The position numbers and the translations under genes are program-made. 64,000 nucleotides of DNA from Limnothrix sp. CACIAM 69d (GTDB lineage: Bacteria > Cyanobacteriota > Cyanobacteriia > CACIAM-69d), in assembly GCA_001913845.2 (NCBI GenBank), contig MKGP02000076.1, forward strand, positions 1 through 64,000. The letters are read 5' to 3'. The first letter of the stretch is position 1. Every line of letters begins with the position of its first letter. This document shows, piece after piece, positions 1 through 8,184 of this stretch. Below the pieces are notes generated by a model. The model was not told where the DNA came from. It worked only from the letters and a program-made list of their open reading frames with translations, and made no database searches.

Positions 1-155
<155 letters not shown>

Positions 156-253
156 GGGTTGAGCGAAGTCTGAATCCAAGTGATCGCGCGTTTTCTCATC
201 AAACCGTTGCGATCGCCTATTGCTCAAATTAACCAGAGACAGATCATGAACGA

Positions 254-286
254 AGGGTGCGATCGACGCGATCGCGCCCTTTTTTT
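254..286 (+). terminator. Intrinsic terminator after psbD
   Basis: Arms 254-264 and 270-280 pair over 11 bp with one G-U pair (AGGGTGCGATC against GATCGCGCCCT). The loop is 5 nt and a run of T follows at 280-286. This is a standard rho-independent terminator on the plus strand, about 100 bp after the psbD stop. Confidence 0.85.
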
Positions 287-291
287 GGCCT

Positions 292-327
292 CCTGCGGGA
301 CTTGCGGGACTTGTGGGACTTGTGGGC
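292..327. repeat. 9-bp tandem repeat, four copies
   Basis: Four consecutive 9-bp units of the type CTTGYGGGA (292-300, 301-309, 310-318, 319-327), directly after the psbD terminator. Units differ by C/T at one position, and the first and last are slightly diverged. No function is evident. Confidence 0.8.
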
Positions 328-395
328 ACGATGATCGGCCCGATCGGGGGCTGGGGTTTTTGGCCATTCCCAGAAAGTTGTGTTAGTCTATCCAT

Positions 396-414
396 AGTCA
401 TAATGATTATGACT
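396..414 (+). promoter_or_regulatory. PerR/Fur-type operator upstream of rubrerythrin
   Basis: AGTCATAATGATTATGACT is a perfect inverted repeat of 9 bp arms around one central base (405). It closely resembles the PerR/Fur box with the core ATAATNATTAT. It lies 100 bp upstream of the chosen rubrerythrin start, so a promoter overlapping it would be covered by a bound repressor. The palindrome is directly visible. Assignment to PerR (peroxide sensing) rather than Fur rests on the downstream peroxide-scavenging gene. Confidence 0.75.
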
Positions 415-514
415 TAGAGAAGAGTTCACGCCGCCGCCACCTCGCCAGCCTTCCGCACGGGGGCTGACCGGGATGGTGCAACCACAACTAACCCCACCCG
501 TTTTCTTGCGTCTT

Positions 515-1213
515 ATGGATCTTTCAAACTCCAACACCGCCAAAAACTTGGCCGATGCCTTCGCTGGCGAATCGATGGCGAATCGGAAATATCTGTTCTT
601 CTCGGAAGTGGTGAAAAAGCTGGGCCTGGGCGACTTGGCTAAGCTGTTTCGGGAAACGGCCAACCAAGAAACGGAACATGCGTTCGCCCACTTTCGGCTG
701 ATGCACCCGGAGTTGGTGGTGGACGATCCGGCCAGCCTCAGCGACGAACAAAAGAAGGCGATCGCGGCCCGCTGTTTGGAGCTGGCGATCGAGGGTGAAA
801 CCTACGAGTATCAGACCATGTACCCCAACTTTGCCGCCGAAGCCCGGGTCGATCGGGATGGGGGAGCGGAGCGGGAATTCCAAGAACAGGCTGATGAGTC
901 GCGGGAACATGCGGGAATTTTCCGCACGGCCGCCCGCAACTTTGGACTGCTGACCGCGATCGAGCATCACCACGCCGACCAATACAGCGAAGCCCTGCGC
1001 GGTTTGGATGGTGTGGCTCCGGCAAACAAGGCCGCGGGCAGCAAGTGGATTTGTCGCCAGTGCTCCATGATCTATGACCCTGCCGAGGGCGATCCCGACT
1101 CGGGCATTGCTCCGGGAACTCCCTTTGAAGCTATTCCTGATGATTGGGAATGCCCAATTTGCGGCGCGAAAAAGGCCCTGTTCGTACCCTATCAAGAGTC
1201 GATCGCTGCCTAG
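515..1213 (+). CDS. rbr: Rubrerythrin
   Basis: A 232-residue non-haem diiron peroxidase that reduces hydrogen peroxide with electrons passed through its own rubredoxin domain; cytoplasmic. The N-terminal ferritin-like four-helix domain carries E..H iron ligands (ETEHAF near residue 52 and REHAG near residue 128). The C-terminal rubredoxin domain has two CxxC knuckles (CRQC and CPIC). ATG 515 begins [16 protein letters not shown], which matches the usual rubrerythrin start; an in-frame upstream start at 473 would add 14 atypical residues. A perfect PerR-like palindrome upstream suggests induction by peroxide. It is a single-gene unit. Confidence 0.93.
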   Translation: MDLSNSNTAKNLADAFAGESMANRKYLFFSEVVKKLGLGDLAKLFRETANQETEHAFAHFRLMHPELVVDDPASLSDEQKKAIAARCLELAIEGETYEYQTMYPNFAAEARVDRDGGAEREFQEQADESREHAGIFRTAARNFGLLTAIEHHHADQYSEALRGLDGVAPANKAAGSKWICRQCSMIYDPAEGDPDSGIAPGTPFEAIPDDWECPICGAKKALFVPYQESIAA

Positions 1214-1532
1214 GCTGGGTCATTGGTCATTAATTTAGATCTGCTCAGATCTGCAATCAGCCCTGAAATCAACTCTGAAATTAGCTCTAGAAGACGAAAA
1301 AATAGCTGATTTTCAGTAATTGAATAGCGTAATCGAGTGCGTCATTCATCAACCTAGAATGGCGCATTTTTTGGTTTTTGTGAGAATTAAGTTGGATTCA
1401 ACTGAAAGCGATCGCGCGAAAATTTTGCTAAAAAAACAAGCCTAGTTGAGATGAATGGGCTATATGCTATCTGTATATTACAGTATTCCGATCGGGTAAC
1501 TGTAGTTAAAGAAAAGCTGGGAGTCACAAGAA
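1214..1532. other. Intergenic region before cysA, with a dyad
   Basis: No gene is seen. CTGTA-N3-TACAG at 1471-1483 is an inverted repeat 50 bp before cysA and could be an operator or part of its promoter. Near 1262-1317 a loose dyad (CTGAAATCA against TGATTTTCAG) may end the rubrerythrin transcript. I saw no convincing NtcA site (GTA-N8-TAC). Confidence 0.4.
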
Positions 1533-2561
1533 ATGGGAATCGCGGTTGAGCATGTCTCCAAGTCCTATGGCGATTTTCGGGCAGTTGATGATGTTTCGTT
1601 AGACATTCAATCGGGTTCTTTGGTTGCATTGTTGGGGCCATCCGGCTCAGGAAAGTCCACACTCCTCAGAATTATTGCGGGGCTGGAATCCACTGATGCG
1701 GGAACAATTTCACTGATTGGGCGGGACGCAACCTATCAAAGCGTCCAAGAGCGAAAAATTGGGTTTGTGTTTCAGCACTATGCGCTGTTTAAGCACATGA
1801 CCGTTCGGCAAAATATTGCTTTTCCGTTGGAGTTGCGCAAGACTCCGCCGGCTGAAATTCAAGAGCGCGTGAGTCGATTGTTGGACTTGATTCAACTGGC
1901 GGGCTATGGCAATCGCTATCCTGCACAGTTGTCCGGTGGGCAACGGCAGCGAGTGGCCTTGGCGCGGGCCCTGTCCGTGGAACCCCAAATTTTGCTGCTG
2001 GATGAACCGTTTGGCGCTTTGGATGCCAAGGTGCGCAAGGAATTGCGAACATGGCTGCATAACCTGCATCGCAATATGAATGTGACCACGGTTTTTGTGA
2101 CCCATGATCAAGAAGAGGCGATGGAAGTTGCCGATCGAATTGTGGTAATGAACCAAGGCAAAATTGAACAAGTCGGCACGCCTGCGGAAATTTATGACAA
2201 CCCTGCCTCGCCCTTTGTGATGAGTTTTGTGGGGCCTGTGAATGTGTTGTCTATTTTTCCGGGATCTGTGTCGCGCTGGGCGGGCGATCGGGTGTGGGAA
2301 GACAGCGACAATTGGCGACTCTTTTTGCGGCCCCATGATGTGGAAATTGTGACCGACCCTGTGGATGACAAGGCCTTACCCGCAACGGTCGATCGGATCA
2401 TGCATTTGGGATGGGAAGTGCAAGTGCATTTAAAACTGGAGGATGGCCCATCCTTGACGGCTTCTGTGAACCGAGATCACTACCATCGACTTCACATTGA
2501 GCGAGAGCAACAAGTCTATGCACGGCCCCGATCGGTGCGTGTTTTTCCCTTGGCAACCTAG
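1533..2561 (+). CDS. cysA: Sulfate/thiosulfate ABC transporter ATPase CysA
   Basis: A 342-residue ATP-binding subunit that powers sulfate/thiosulfate import with CysT/CysW permeases and a periplasmic binding protein. Walker A GPSGSGKS (residues 35-42), signature LSGGQ (133-137), Walker B LLLDEP (154-159) and the switch motif VTHDQEEA are all present. The C-terminal part (LRPHDVEI onward) fits the TOBE regulatory domain of the CysA type. The partner permease and binding-protein genes are not adjacent, so it is an orphan ATPase here. The neighbouring DUF1634-TauE/SafE pair on the opposite strand also concerns sulfur compounds. Other import ATPases of the same subfamily (molybdate, polyamine) are less likely given the start [13 protein letters not shown]. 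Confidence 0.9.
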   Translation: MGIAVEHVSKSYGDFRAVDDVSLDIQSGSLVALLGPSGSGKSTLLRIIAGLESTDAGTISLIGRDATYQSVQERKIGFVFQHYALFKHMTVRQNIAFPLELRKTPPAEIQERVSRLLDLIQLAGYGNRYPAQLSGGQRQRVALARALSVEPQILLLDEPFGALDAKVRKELRTWLHNLHRNMNVTTVFVTHDQEEAMEVADRIVVMNQGKIEQVGTPAEIYDNPASPFVMSFVGPVNVLSIFPGSVSRWAGDRVWEDSDNWRLFLRPHDVEIVTDPVDDKALPATVDRIMHLGWEVQVHLKLEDGPSLTASVNRDHYHRLHIEREQQVYARPRSVRVFPLAT

Positions 2562-2576
2562 AGCATATGTACTTAA

Positions 2577-2755
2577 GAGATGCCTGAGAAGTAGCTGTGG
2601 GTACTAGTAAAACTCTAGGAGTCGTGGAACTGGTAAAAAACGAATAATTGTGGAGGCAAGGGGCTTAAGCCCCTTGTCTTTGTTGATTGGTGCGTCTTTG
2701 TCGATTGGTGCGATCCGCAAGATCGCAGTTTTAGCTGTTTCGGTGAAGGCTGTAA
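2577..2755. mobile_element. Degenerate MITE-like element (copy 1)
   Basis: The perfect 20-bp palindrome CAAGGGGCTTAAGCCCCTTG lies at 2657-2676. The left end GAGATGCCTGAGAAG resembles the family terminus GAGGATGTCTGAAAAG and is preceded by TAA. The right end is badly decayed, so its boundary is approximate. It begins 15 bp after the cysA stop, and the core hairpin could terminate cysA transcription. Confidence 0.6.
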
Positions 2756-2813
2756 TTTAAGAATTTAAACTGATTGAAGATTGATTAGCAGTTGACAAAT
2801 CTGATCTTGGAAA

Positions 2814-3302
2814 CTACTGAAAGTAAGCGCCGGCAAAACTGTAAATTAGTCCGCCAAAAACAATCGAAGTGATTGCAAAATAGAGCCAATCTTGGCGACG
2901 CAAAAAAGTGAACCAAGACAGGGCAACACGAATAATGGGTGTTGCCACTAACAGCATAATGCCCACTTGAATCCAACCGCGACCGTGACCCGAGAGGGCA
3001 GATTTCGCAGCACCCCAAGGGGAGCAAAGTTCTCGGGGTTCTCCCACAAAAACACGGAAGCTGGCTGGCTCACCCCCATGACGAAAGATATAGATGCAGC
3101 CGCCTGCAAAGACGATCGAACTCGCAATGATCATTCCCCACCACAACACATGACTAACGGCTACTTCAAGGCTGTGATCGGTGCTTTTTCGAGTTTCTAA
3201 ATCAACTGGCGAAGATTCCAAGGGAGAAATGGGACTATTCGCTGCAGTCATGGCGATCGCCTGATCGGAAGACTTACCCTTCATCATTGATGCAATCTCC
3301 AT
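2814..3302 (-). CDS. DUF1634 membrane protein, TauE/SafE partner
   Basis: A 162-residue protein with a polar N-terminal 55 residues and three hydrophobic segments (near VLWWGMIIASSIVFAGG, IQVGIMLLVATPIIRVAL and YFAITSIVFGGLIYSF). DUF1634 proteins are usually encoded next to TauE/SafE-family permeases, as here, with both genes on the minus strand and 82 bp apart. The biochemical role is unknown; an accessory subunit of the exporter is the usual guess. The ATG at 3302 is preferred over a GTG two codons upstream. Confidence 0.8.
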   Translation of the reverse strand: MEIASMMKGKSSDQAIAMTAANSPISPLESSPVDLETRKSTDHSLEVAVSHVLWWGMIIASSIVFAGGCIYIFRHGGEPASFRVFVGEPRELCSPWGAAKSALSGHGRGWIQVGIMLLVATPIIRVALSWFTFLRRQDWLYFAITSIVFGGLIYSFAGAYFQ

Positions 3303-3384
3303 TGTCACTTGGGCTGCTGTGAATTACGAGCGTTAAAATTCTGTTTGATCTCAACTTTGAGATTGAGCAAAAAGTGCGTAATTT

Positions 3385-4221
3385 CTAGGTGATTAATCCG
3401 TTATAAATCATTTTGATTGCTAGGAGTACCAACACAATGGAAAAGAGCCAACGCAACCATTCTGGCTTGGCTCCAATCAGAACTCTCGCACCGACCATGG
3501 CTCCCATTAGAACGCCCAGCATTACGGGCATTGAGAGGCCGGGATCCACATAGCCTCGGGATAAATAAACGCCGGCCGACATGGCAGCGGTGACCCCGAT
3601 CGTGAAGTTGCTGGTGGTGGTGGAAACCTTAAACGGTAAGCCCATGACGCGATCCATCGCCAAGACTTTTAAGGAGCCAGAACCGATGCCGAGCAATCCT
3701 GAAAGCAGCCCGGCCACGGCCATTAAGCTAAAGCCAGTGGGAACCGAACGAACGGTATAGGCGATCGTTCCTTCTCCGTTGGGGGCGGGATAGCAGTTAT
3801 CAAGTTGCAATCGCTCAGCCAAGGAACCTGGCTCGGTTAATTCGGCTTCCTTGGGGGTGGATTGTTGAGCAAAAAAAGCGGAATAGAGCAGGACGGTTCC
3901 TAACACCACGGTCAGGGCTTTGACGGGAACAACGGTGGCTAAGGTGGCTCCGACGAAAGATCCAAGGGTCGTTGCCACTTCTAAAAACATTCCGAGGCGT
4001 AGGTTGGCAAATCCCGATCGAATGTAGGTTGCGGCGGAACCGGCGGAGGTGGCAATCACAGAAATTAAGGAAGCCCCGATCGCGTAGCGAATATCGACCC
4101 CAAAAACCGAGGTGAGCAGAGGCACAATCACCACGCCGCCCCCAAGACCGGTCAAGGCTCCTAAGAATCCGGCCGCGAATGAACCGGCCCAAACTAAGAA
4201 TGAAAACTCAAAAATATTCAC
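3385..4221 (-). CDS. TauE/SafE-family anion exporter
   Basis: A 278-residue inner-membrane permease with about eight hydrophobic helices in two homologous halves. The glycine-rich motifs GALTGLGGGVVIVPLL (first half) and GLLSGLLGIGSGSLKV (second half) mark the TauE/SafE/DUF81 family. Members export sulfite, sulfoacetate or related organic anions; the substrate here is not shown by sequence. It starts at GTG 4219-4221 with GGAG just upstream. It is transcribed towards the DUF1634 gene, so the two form a probable operon. Nearby cysA supports a sulfur role. Confidence 0.85.
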   Translation of the reverse strand: MNIFEFSFLVWAGSFAAGFLGALTGLGGGVVIVPLLTSVFGVDIRYAIGASLISVIATSAGSAATYIRSGFANLRLGMFLEVATTLGSFVGATLATVVPVKALTVVLGTVLLYSAFFAQQSTPKEAELTEPGSLAERLQLDNCYPAPNGEGTIAYTVRSVPTGFSLMAVAGLLSGLLGIGSGSLKVLAMDRVMGLPFKVSTTTSNFTIGVTAAMSAGVYLSRGYVDPGLSMPVMLGVLMGAMVGARVLIGAKPEWLRWLFSIVLVLLAIKMIYNGLIT

Positions 4222-4460
4222 CCCGCTCCATCCTGATGACTAGTAATTAAAGAAAATCCATAGGGAATGGCTGGAAAATGACTGGAGCAATTCGGCTCCT
4301 GGTGCTTGATCACACTCGGGAATCCAGCCACTGTGCTGGGTTGCCGAGTCGAGAAAGTTGGAAGCTAGAAACCAGGTTAATGATGGTGTCTGCGCGAGCA
4401 AATTTTCAGACTGCTGGTGAATTGTTCACAATCATTGTTCGCAGCCATTGTTCGCAGTCA

Positions 4461-4509
4461 ATGATCCAGAATGATGGATCGCTGTTGAGCATTCATCACT
4501 CTGGATCAT
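4461..4509 (-). terminator. Inverted repeat downstream of the PAP2 gene
   Basis: Arms 4461-4476 and 4494-4509 are complementary over 16 bp with one mismatch (outer 10 bp ATGATCCAGA/TCTGGATCAT perfect); the loop is 17 nt. It lies just beyond the minus-strand stop of the PAP2 gene. No T-tract follows, so it is a probable 3'-end hairpin rather than a proven intrinsic terminator. Confidence 0.55.
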
Positions 4510-4519
4510 GAATCACGAC

Positions 4520-5278
4520 TCAACGACGAGTAAGCAAGCTTGAAGGGGTTGATGGTCGCTGAACTGGATCCATGGGGCTGAGGATCAATCGATTGGCCAC
4601 TTGCGTGATTAGGTAAGCGATCGACCAACCGCCAATGATGTCGCTGGGGAAGTGAACCCCGAGATAGAGCCTTGTCCAGGCAATGATCAGCACAAAGCCA
4701 CCACCCAGCCCCGCGATCGACCAACGCCAGACCCGTCCATAGGGTCGATCGAGCAGTTGTTGGCTGGAATACAAAGCGCCAAGGGCTAAAACCAACGAGA
4801 GGCTAGCGGCCGCGTGGGTGCTGGGAAAAGCCCAATCAGCAGGGTAATGGTCTGGGGCCAGCAGCGAGGGCCAAAGGCTGGGCCTGGCTCGGTGCCAAAT
4901 CACCTTCAGCAGGGTTGCTATGACTGTTGTACCGCCAATCGCACTCATCCAGTAGAGCAACTTACGCCATTGCCGTTGGTTCGCTAGGGACAAAAGACCC
5001 ATGATGAACAGCGGAAACGTTCCCCAGCGGGTTCCCAGCGGTGTGAGCCAAAGGGCGAGGCGATCGAGCCAAGGGGTGGCCTGTTGATGCAATAGTTCTA
5101 AAAACTGCACATCCCAGGGCGCTGGTTGCTGGAGATGGCGGATTAGGTATAACGCACAGAGTCCTTGAATTGTGACCGCCCCACCGATTCCCAACAGGCT
5201 GGCTTGGGATGATGAATGCTTACCCAAAGTGCTGATCCCCGTGGTGTTTAGCCCATCAGTCATGCTTGGCCGGCTCAT
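4520..5278 (-). CDS. PAP2-family membrane phosphatase
   Basis: A 252-residue integral membrane acid phosphatase of the PAP2 superfamily, which removes phosphate from lipid phosphates (phosphatidate, undecaprenyl pyrophosphate and similar). All three catalytic motifs are visible: K125-x6-R132P133, P152-S-T-H155 and R203-x5-H209-x3-D213. Hydrophobic helices surround them and the active site would face the periplasm. The exact lipid substrate cannot be told. It is 11 bp from the upstream exported-protein gene on the same strand, so the two are likely co-transcribed. A second in-frame ATG at 5263 is possible. Confidence 0.88.
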   Translation of the reverse strand: MSRPSMTDGLNTTGISTLGKHSSSQASLLGIGGAVTIQGLCALYLIRHLQQPAPWDVQFLELLHQQATPWLDRLALWLTPLGTRWGTFPLFIMGLLSLANQRQWRKLLYWMSAIGGTTVIATLLKVIWHRARPSLWPSLLAPDHYPADWAFPSTHAAASLSLVLALGALYSSQQLLDRPYGRVWRWSIAGLGGGFVLIIAWTRLYLGVHFPSDIIGGWSIAYLITQVANRLILSPMDPVQRPSTPSSLLTRR

Positions 5279-5289
5279 CGGTCATTGGC

Positions 5290-6039
5290 TCAGTCATTGC
5301 TGGTCAGGGTTGGGGCATCCAAAGGACGCTGACTAATCACCTTTTGGGACAGGTTCGGGAGCGGCCATTTTGCTTTGCTGGCGTTAACTGCTGCCGTGGG
5401 TGCTGTGCTGAGGGTTAATTGGCCCTCGGGATCTTGGCTGATGGTGACGCGCGTGCCGTCAGCAACTTTGAGCGCGGCCAAACCGGTAAATTCCTGGTTG
5501 GTTCCGTCGGGAAGGGTGGCGATCGCCTTGGTTCCCTTGGGAATCAAAACCCCTTCGCAGTCCCACTCGATCGCGGTGGTTTCCCCATTGGCCAAAAAGT
5601 AAAGACCCGTGTTGTAGCGATAGTTGTCCGCATCATCCGGCTCTGGCCCGTAAACTCCAACCACCTGGCCGCTGGTGTTTTCGCATTGGCCCCAGGTCTC
5701 GCCGGACTCCAACGCAAAGGTTTGGGCTGTCAGTTGTTCAATTTGCGATTCCAAAGGCTCAGGAATAGCTTCCCCTGCCTTCTGTTTCTTTTCGCGTTCG
5801 GCTGTTAATTGGCTCAAGGCTTGGCTGGCTGCCAAATAATCAGAATTTTCACTCAAGGGGCGATCGGCTAAGGCCGGGGGAGCGCAAAGCAAATTAACCG
5901 TAAAAACCAACAGGCAACCCCCGATCGTCATCCAGCGGCTGAAGGATCCCAAAATCGCCGTTCTCAGTCCTTGCAAGCTTAGAAAATTCTGGACAATCCC
6001 TGGGACAAAACTCTTAGAGAAACCTTGGATAACGTTCAT
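5290..6039 (-). CDS. Exported protein of unknown function
   Basis: A 249-residue protein I do not recognise beyond a cyanobacterial exported-protein look. A hydrophobic segment near residues 37-55 ends in PPALA, a plausible signal-peptidase site before DRPLSENSD. If ATG 5931 (MTIGGCLLVF) is the true start, this becomes an ordinary N-terminal signal peptide. Next come a charged helical stretch (about 65-105) and a globular part with two cysteines (WGQCENTSG and WDCEGVL) that could form a disulfide. It precedes the PAP2 phosphatase in a probable two-gene unit. Confidence 0.7.
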   Translation of the reverse strand: MNVIQGFSKSFVPGIVQNFLSLQGLRTAILGSFSRWMTIGGCLLVFTVNLLCAPPALADRPLSENSDYLAASQALSQLTAEREKKQKAGEAIPEPLESQIEQLTAQTFALESGETWGQCENTSGQVVGVYGPEPDDADNYRYNTGLYFLANGETTAIEWDCEGVLIPKGTKAIATLPDGTNQEFTGLAALKVADGTRVTISQDPEGQLTLSTAPTAAVNASKAKWPLPNLSQKVISQRPLDAPTLTSND

Positions 6040-6605
6040 GCTCTTTCCTCTTGATGACTGATTGATGACTGAAAATCCTGCAAATTTCGCAATGCTCTAC
6101 GATTCAAACCAATCCCAACTATGGTGGATGGCTGAACATTAGTGCCTGTAAAAAACTGCCCATAATCCCTCGCTTTGGTTTCCCAATCTAAGAAAAATCA
6201 AACAACCTAGAAAGGTGTAAAGAATACAAAAATCACGAAATTGCTAACATTAGCCTTGATGATGAAGATTCTCGCTTGATGCCCAAAATTTGGTTTTGTT
6301 GCTACAAAATCTTGCAATCACTCAAACTGAATTGTCTGGTTTAGGATCACTGCATGGCAGTAGTTAACAATCCGCGTACCAATGTATTGGCTTTAATGTG
6401 TTCTCGAACGATGAAATGAAGTGAAGGTTTGAGAAGAGAATTGCTGACTTGAGTTGCTTCGACTGGGTTAATTCAAAAATGAGCGATTCTGCTTGTGGAA
6501 GCCTTGAAAAACTCGAACCGAAGCAACGGAATAAACGAGCTAGGCATAGCCTTTCGCGACTCAAAAAGTCTAACAAAGTCCCCCAATTTTGCCAAGATCT
6601 TGAGC
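6040..6605. other. AT-rich intergenic region, no gene seen
   Basis: 566 bp between the exported-protein gene and the first CadD-like gene. It is richer in A+T than its neighbours. A short minus-strand frame (6364-6576) lacks family features. I see no hairpin followed by a T-run and no mobile-element end. Confidence 0.5.
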
Positions 6606-7334
6606 TTAAGGAAGGATGAAGGAAAATAATATTTGCAGAAGGTTACTCTCCCAGAGAATTCCTATTCCCAGCGCAATGAAAATCCAAGGTACAAATTGAT
6701 GGCCAAATCGGCTAATCCATTGAGTGATTATGTGATAGCGACTGAACCGGCGCGTTAGCCAACAAAGCAATCCTACGCCTGCAAAGAAGACCCAGAGAAT
6801 AATGCTGAGTTCCAGCCAGTTGCAGGAAGCAAACAGAGGAATATAAATTCCAATGTTGTCAGCACCGCAGGCAAGCGTAATCATTGTCACTTGGATGACT
6901 TGAGGGGATAGCCAAGGCAGCCATTGACGTAGTTTCTTAACTCGATGTCGAAAGGCTAAATTGGTCGATCGCCCGTTGAACGCTTGATCCCCAGATCCGA
7001 AAGCTTCTAGTTGAGAATCGGGAGATTCTGACTCCTGAGATTGAGAAGCACGCAGTTGCGAAATGCCGATCCCGATCGGAAGAAAGCCCAGTAGCCCAAT
7101 GACCCAGGGAGGGAGCAGTAATCCTCCCCAAAACCCCACCAAACTGGCTAACACAATCAGGCCAAACCCGAGATAGCGTCCGATCAGGATTTGTCGATCG
7201 CGGAAGAGCCGATCGGGGCGACCAAACAACACCATCAGCACCACCACATCATCGATATTTGTGGCAATGAAGGAACTGGTTCCCGCCACAAAAGCACTAA
7301 TCGCTAGCTCAGCTAAGGGGCGCTGATCAATCAT
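6606..7334 (-). CDS. CadD-like cadmium-resistance family transporter (first copy)
   Basis: A 242-residue membrane protein with five to six hydrophobic segments. Family marks are ATNIDDVVVLMVLF near residue 24 and the second-half motif ADNIGIYIPLF. CadD-family proteins are linked to cadmium resistance or cation efflux, but many members have no known substrate. A polar loop of about 40 residues (from SQSQESESPDSQ) separates the two halves. It is the tandem partner of the similar gene at 7400-8116 (65 bp apart, same strand), pointing to an old duplication. Confidence 0.8.
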   Translation of the reverse strand: MIDQRPLAELAISAFVAGTSSFIATNIDDVVVLMVLFGRPDRLFRDRQILIGRYLGFGLIVLASLVGFWGGLLLPPWVIGLLGFLPIGIGISQLRASQSQESESPDSQLEAFGSGDQAFNGRSTNLAFRHRVKKLRQWLPWLSPQVIQVTMITLACGADNIGIYIPLFASCNWLELSIILWVFFAGVGLLCWLTRRFSRYHIITQWISRFGHQFVPWIFIALGIGILWESNLLQILFSFILP

Positions 7335-7399
7335 GGTGCTCAGACATGATGTTTAGGGCAAAAAGCATTGCAAAAGTTGTAAGAATCGCAGCGATCGTC

Positions 7400-8116
7400 T
7401 CAAGAATCACTCTTTTCGGGAACTTCACTCAGTTGCTGGGGTCGCCAAGTTAAGGCCACCAAACAAGTGCAGCTAGCAGCCAGCAAACCAGGACTCATGG
7501 CTCCACTATCAAGGATGATATAAATCCCGAGCGCGATGAGTACTAGAGGAACCATGGTTTGACCCCGATGGGCTAACCAATCTGCAATTTGGGCCTGATG
7601 GGTGAGTCGATGAGCAATGTAACACCAAACAGGAACCAAAACTAGGAAAACCAGAATGGTTAGAATTAGCTCTGGCACTGAGCTATGGGAAAACAAGGGC
7701 GTGTAAATGCCCACATTGTCGCTCCCGTTGGCGATCGTGATGGCTGCGACGCTGAGACTTTGGGGCCCCACTAAATTCATCCAATGGGGTGATGTTCCAT
7801 CGCCGTCAATGGCTAGGTTTAGCTCTTCATCGGTGGCATCTTCTCCCCGGTCAAACAACCGGCCCAGTCCCATGCCGATCGGGATTAGACCTAGCAAACC
7901 TAGCCAGTGGTGGGGCAAAACCATGCCCCCAAAGAAACCCAACAAGCTTGCGCCTACCAGGGCTGAAAACCCTAGATATTGCCCAGCGACCACATGGTAA
8001 TGACGAAAATTGGCATTGACCTGAGAAAAGAGCAACATCAGGATTGCAATATCGTCAATGTTTGTGGCTGCAAAGGCAGCAACACTCGTGGGGATTACGG
8101 TCAGTAAGTTGTCCAT
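7400..8116 (-). CDS. CadD-like cadmium-resistance family transporter (second copy)
   Basis: A 238-residue paralogue of the neighbouring 6606-7334 product. It shares the near-N-terminal ATNIDDIAILMLLF motif, the GQYLGFSALVGASLLGFFGG helix and the second-half motif SDNVGIYTPLF. The central loop (FDRGEDATDEELN) differs in length and charge, so the copies have diverged and may pair or differ in substrate. It lies downstream of the frameshifted APC permease on the same strand; all three could share a promoter in the LysR intergenic region. Confidence 0.8.
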   Translation of the reverse strand: MDNLLTVIPTSVAAFAATNIDDIAILMLLFSQVNANFRHYHVVAGQYLGFSALVGASLLGFFGGMVLPHHWLGLLGLIPIGMGLGRLFDRGEDATDEELNLAIDGDGTSPHWMNLVGPQSLSVAAITIANGSDNVGIYTPLFSHSSVPELILTILVFLVLVPVWCYIAHRLTHQAQIADWLAHRGQTMVPLVLIALGIYIILDSGAMSPGLLAASCTCLVALTWRPQQLSEVPEKSDS

Positions 8117-8184
8117 AGGAAAGGGTTGCAGAAGAAGGGACTAGAAGCGAAGTGGAGCCGATCAAAATTGAACCAAGCAATCGA

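Noticed and set aside
524-1195. 223-codon open frame opposite rubrerythrin
   Set aside because: Complete overlap with a gene of clear identity; no motifs of its own.
1471-1510. NtcA box upstream of cysA
   Set aside because: The dyad CTGTA-N3-TACAG does not have GTA-N8-TAC spacing.
6364-6576. 70-codon minus-strand frame in the AT-rich gap
   Set aside because: No domain, signal peptide or ribosome site; probably chance.
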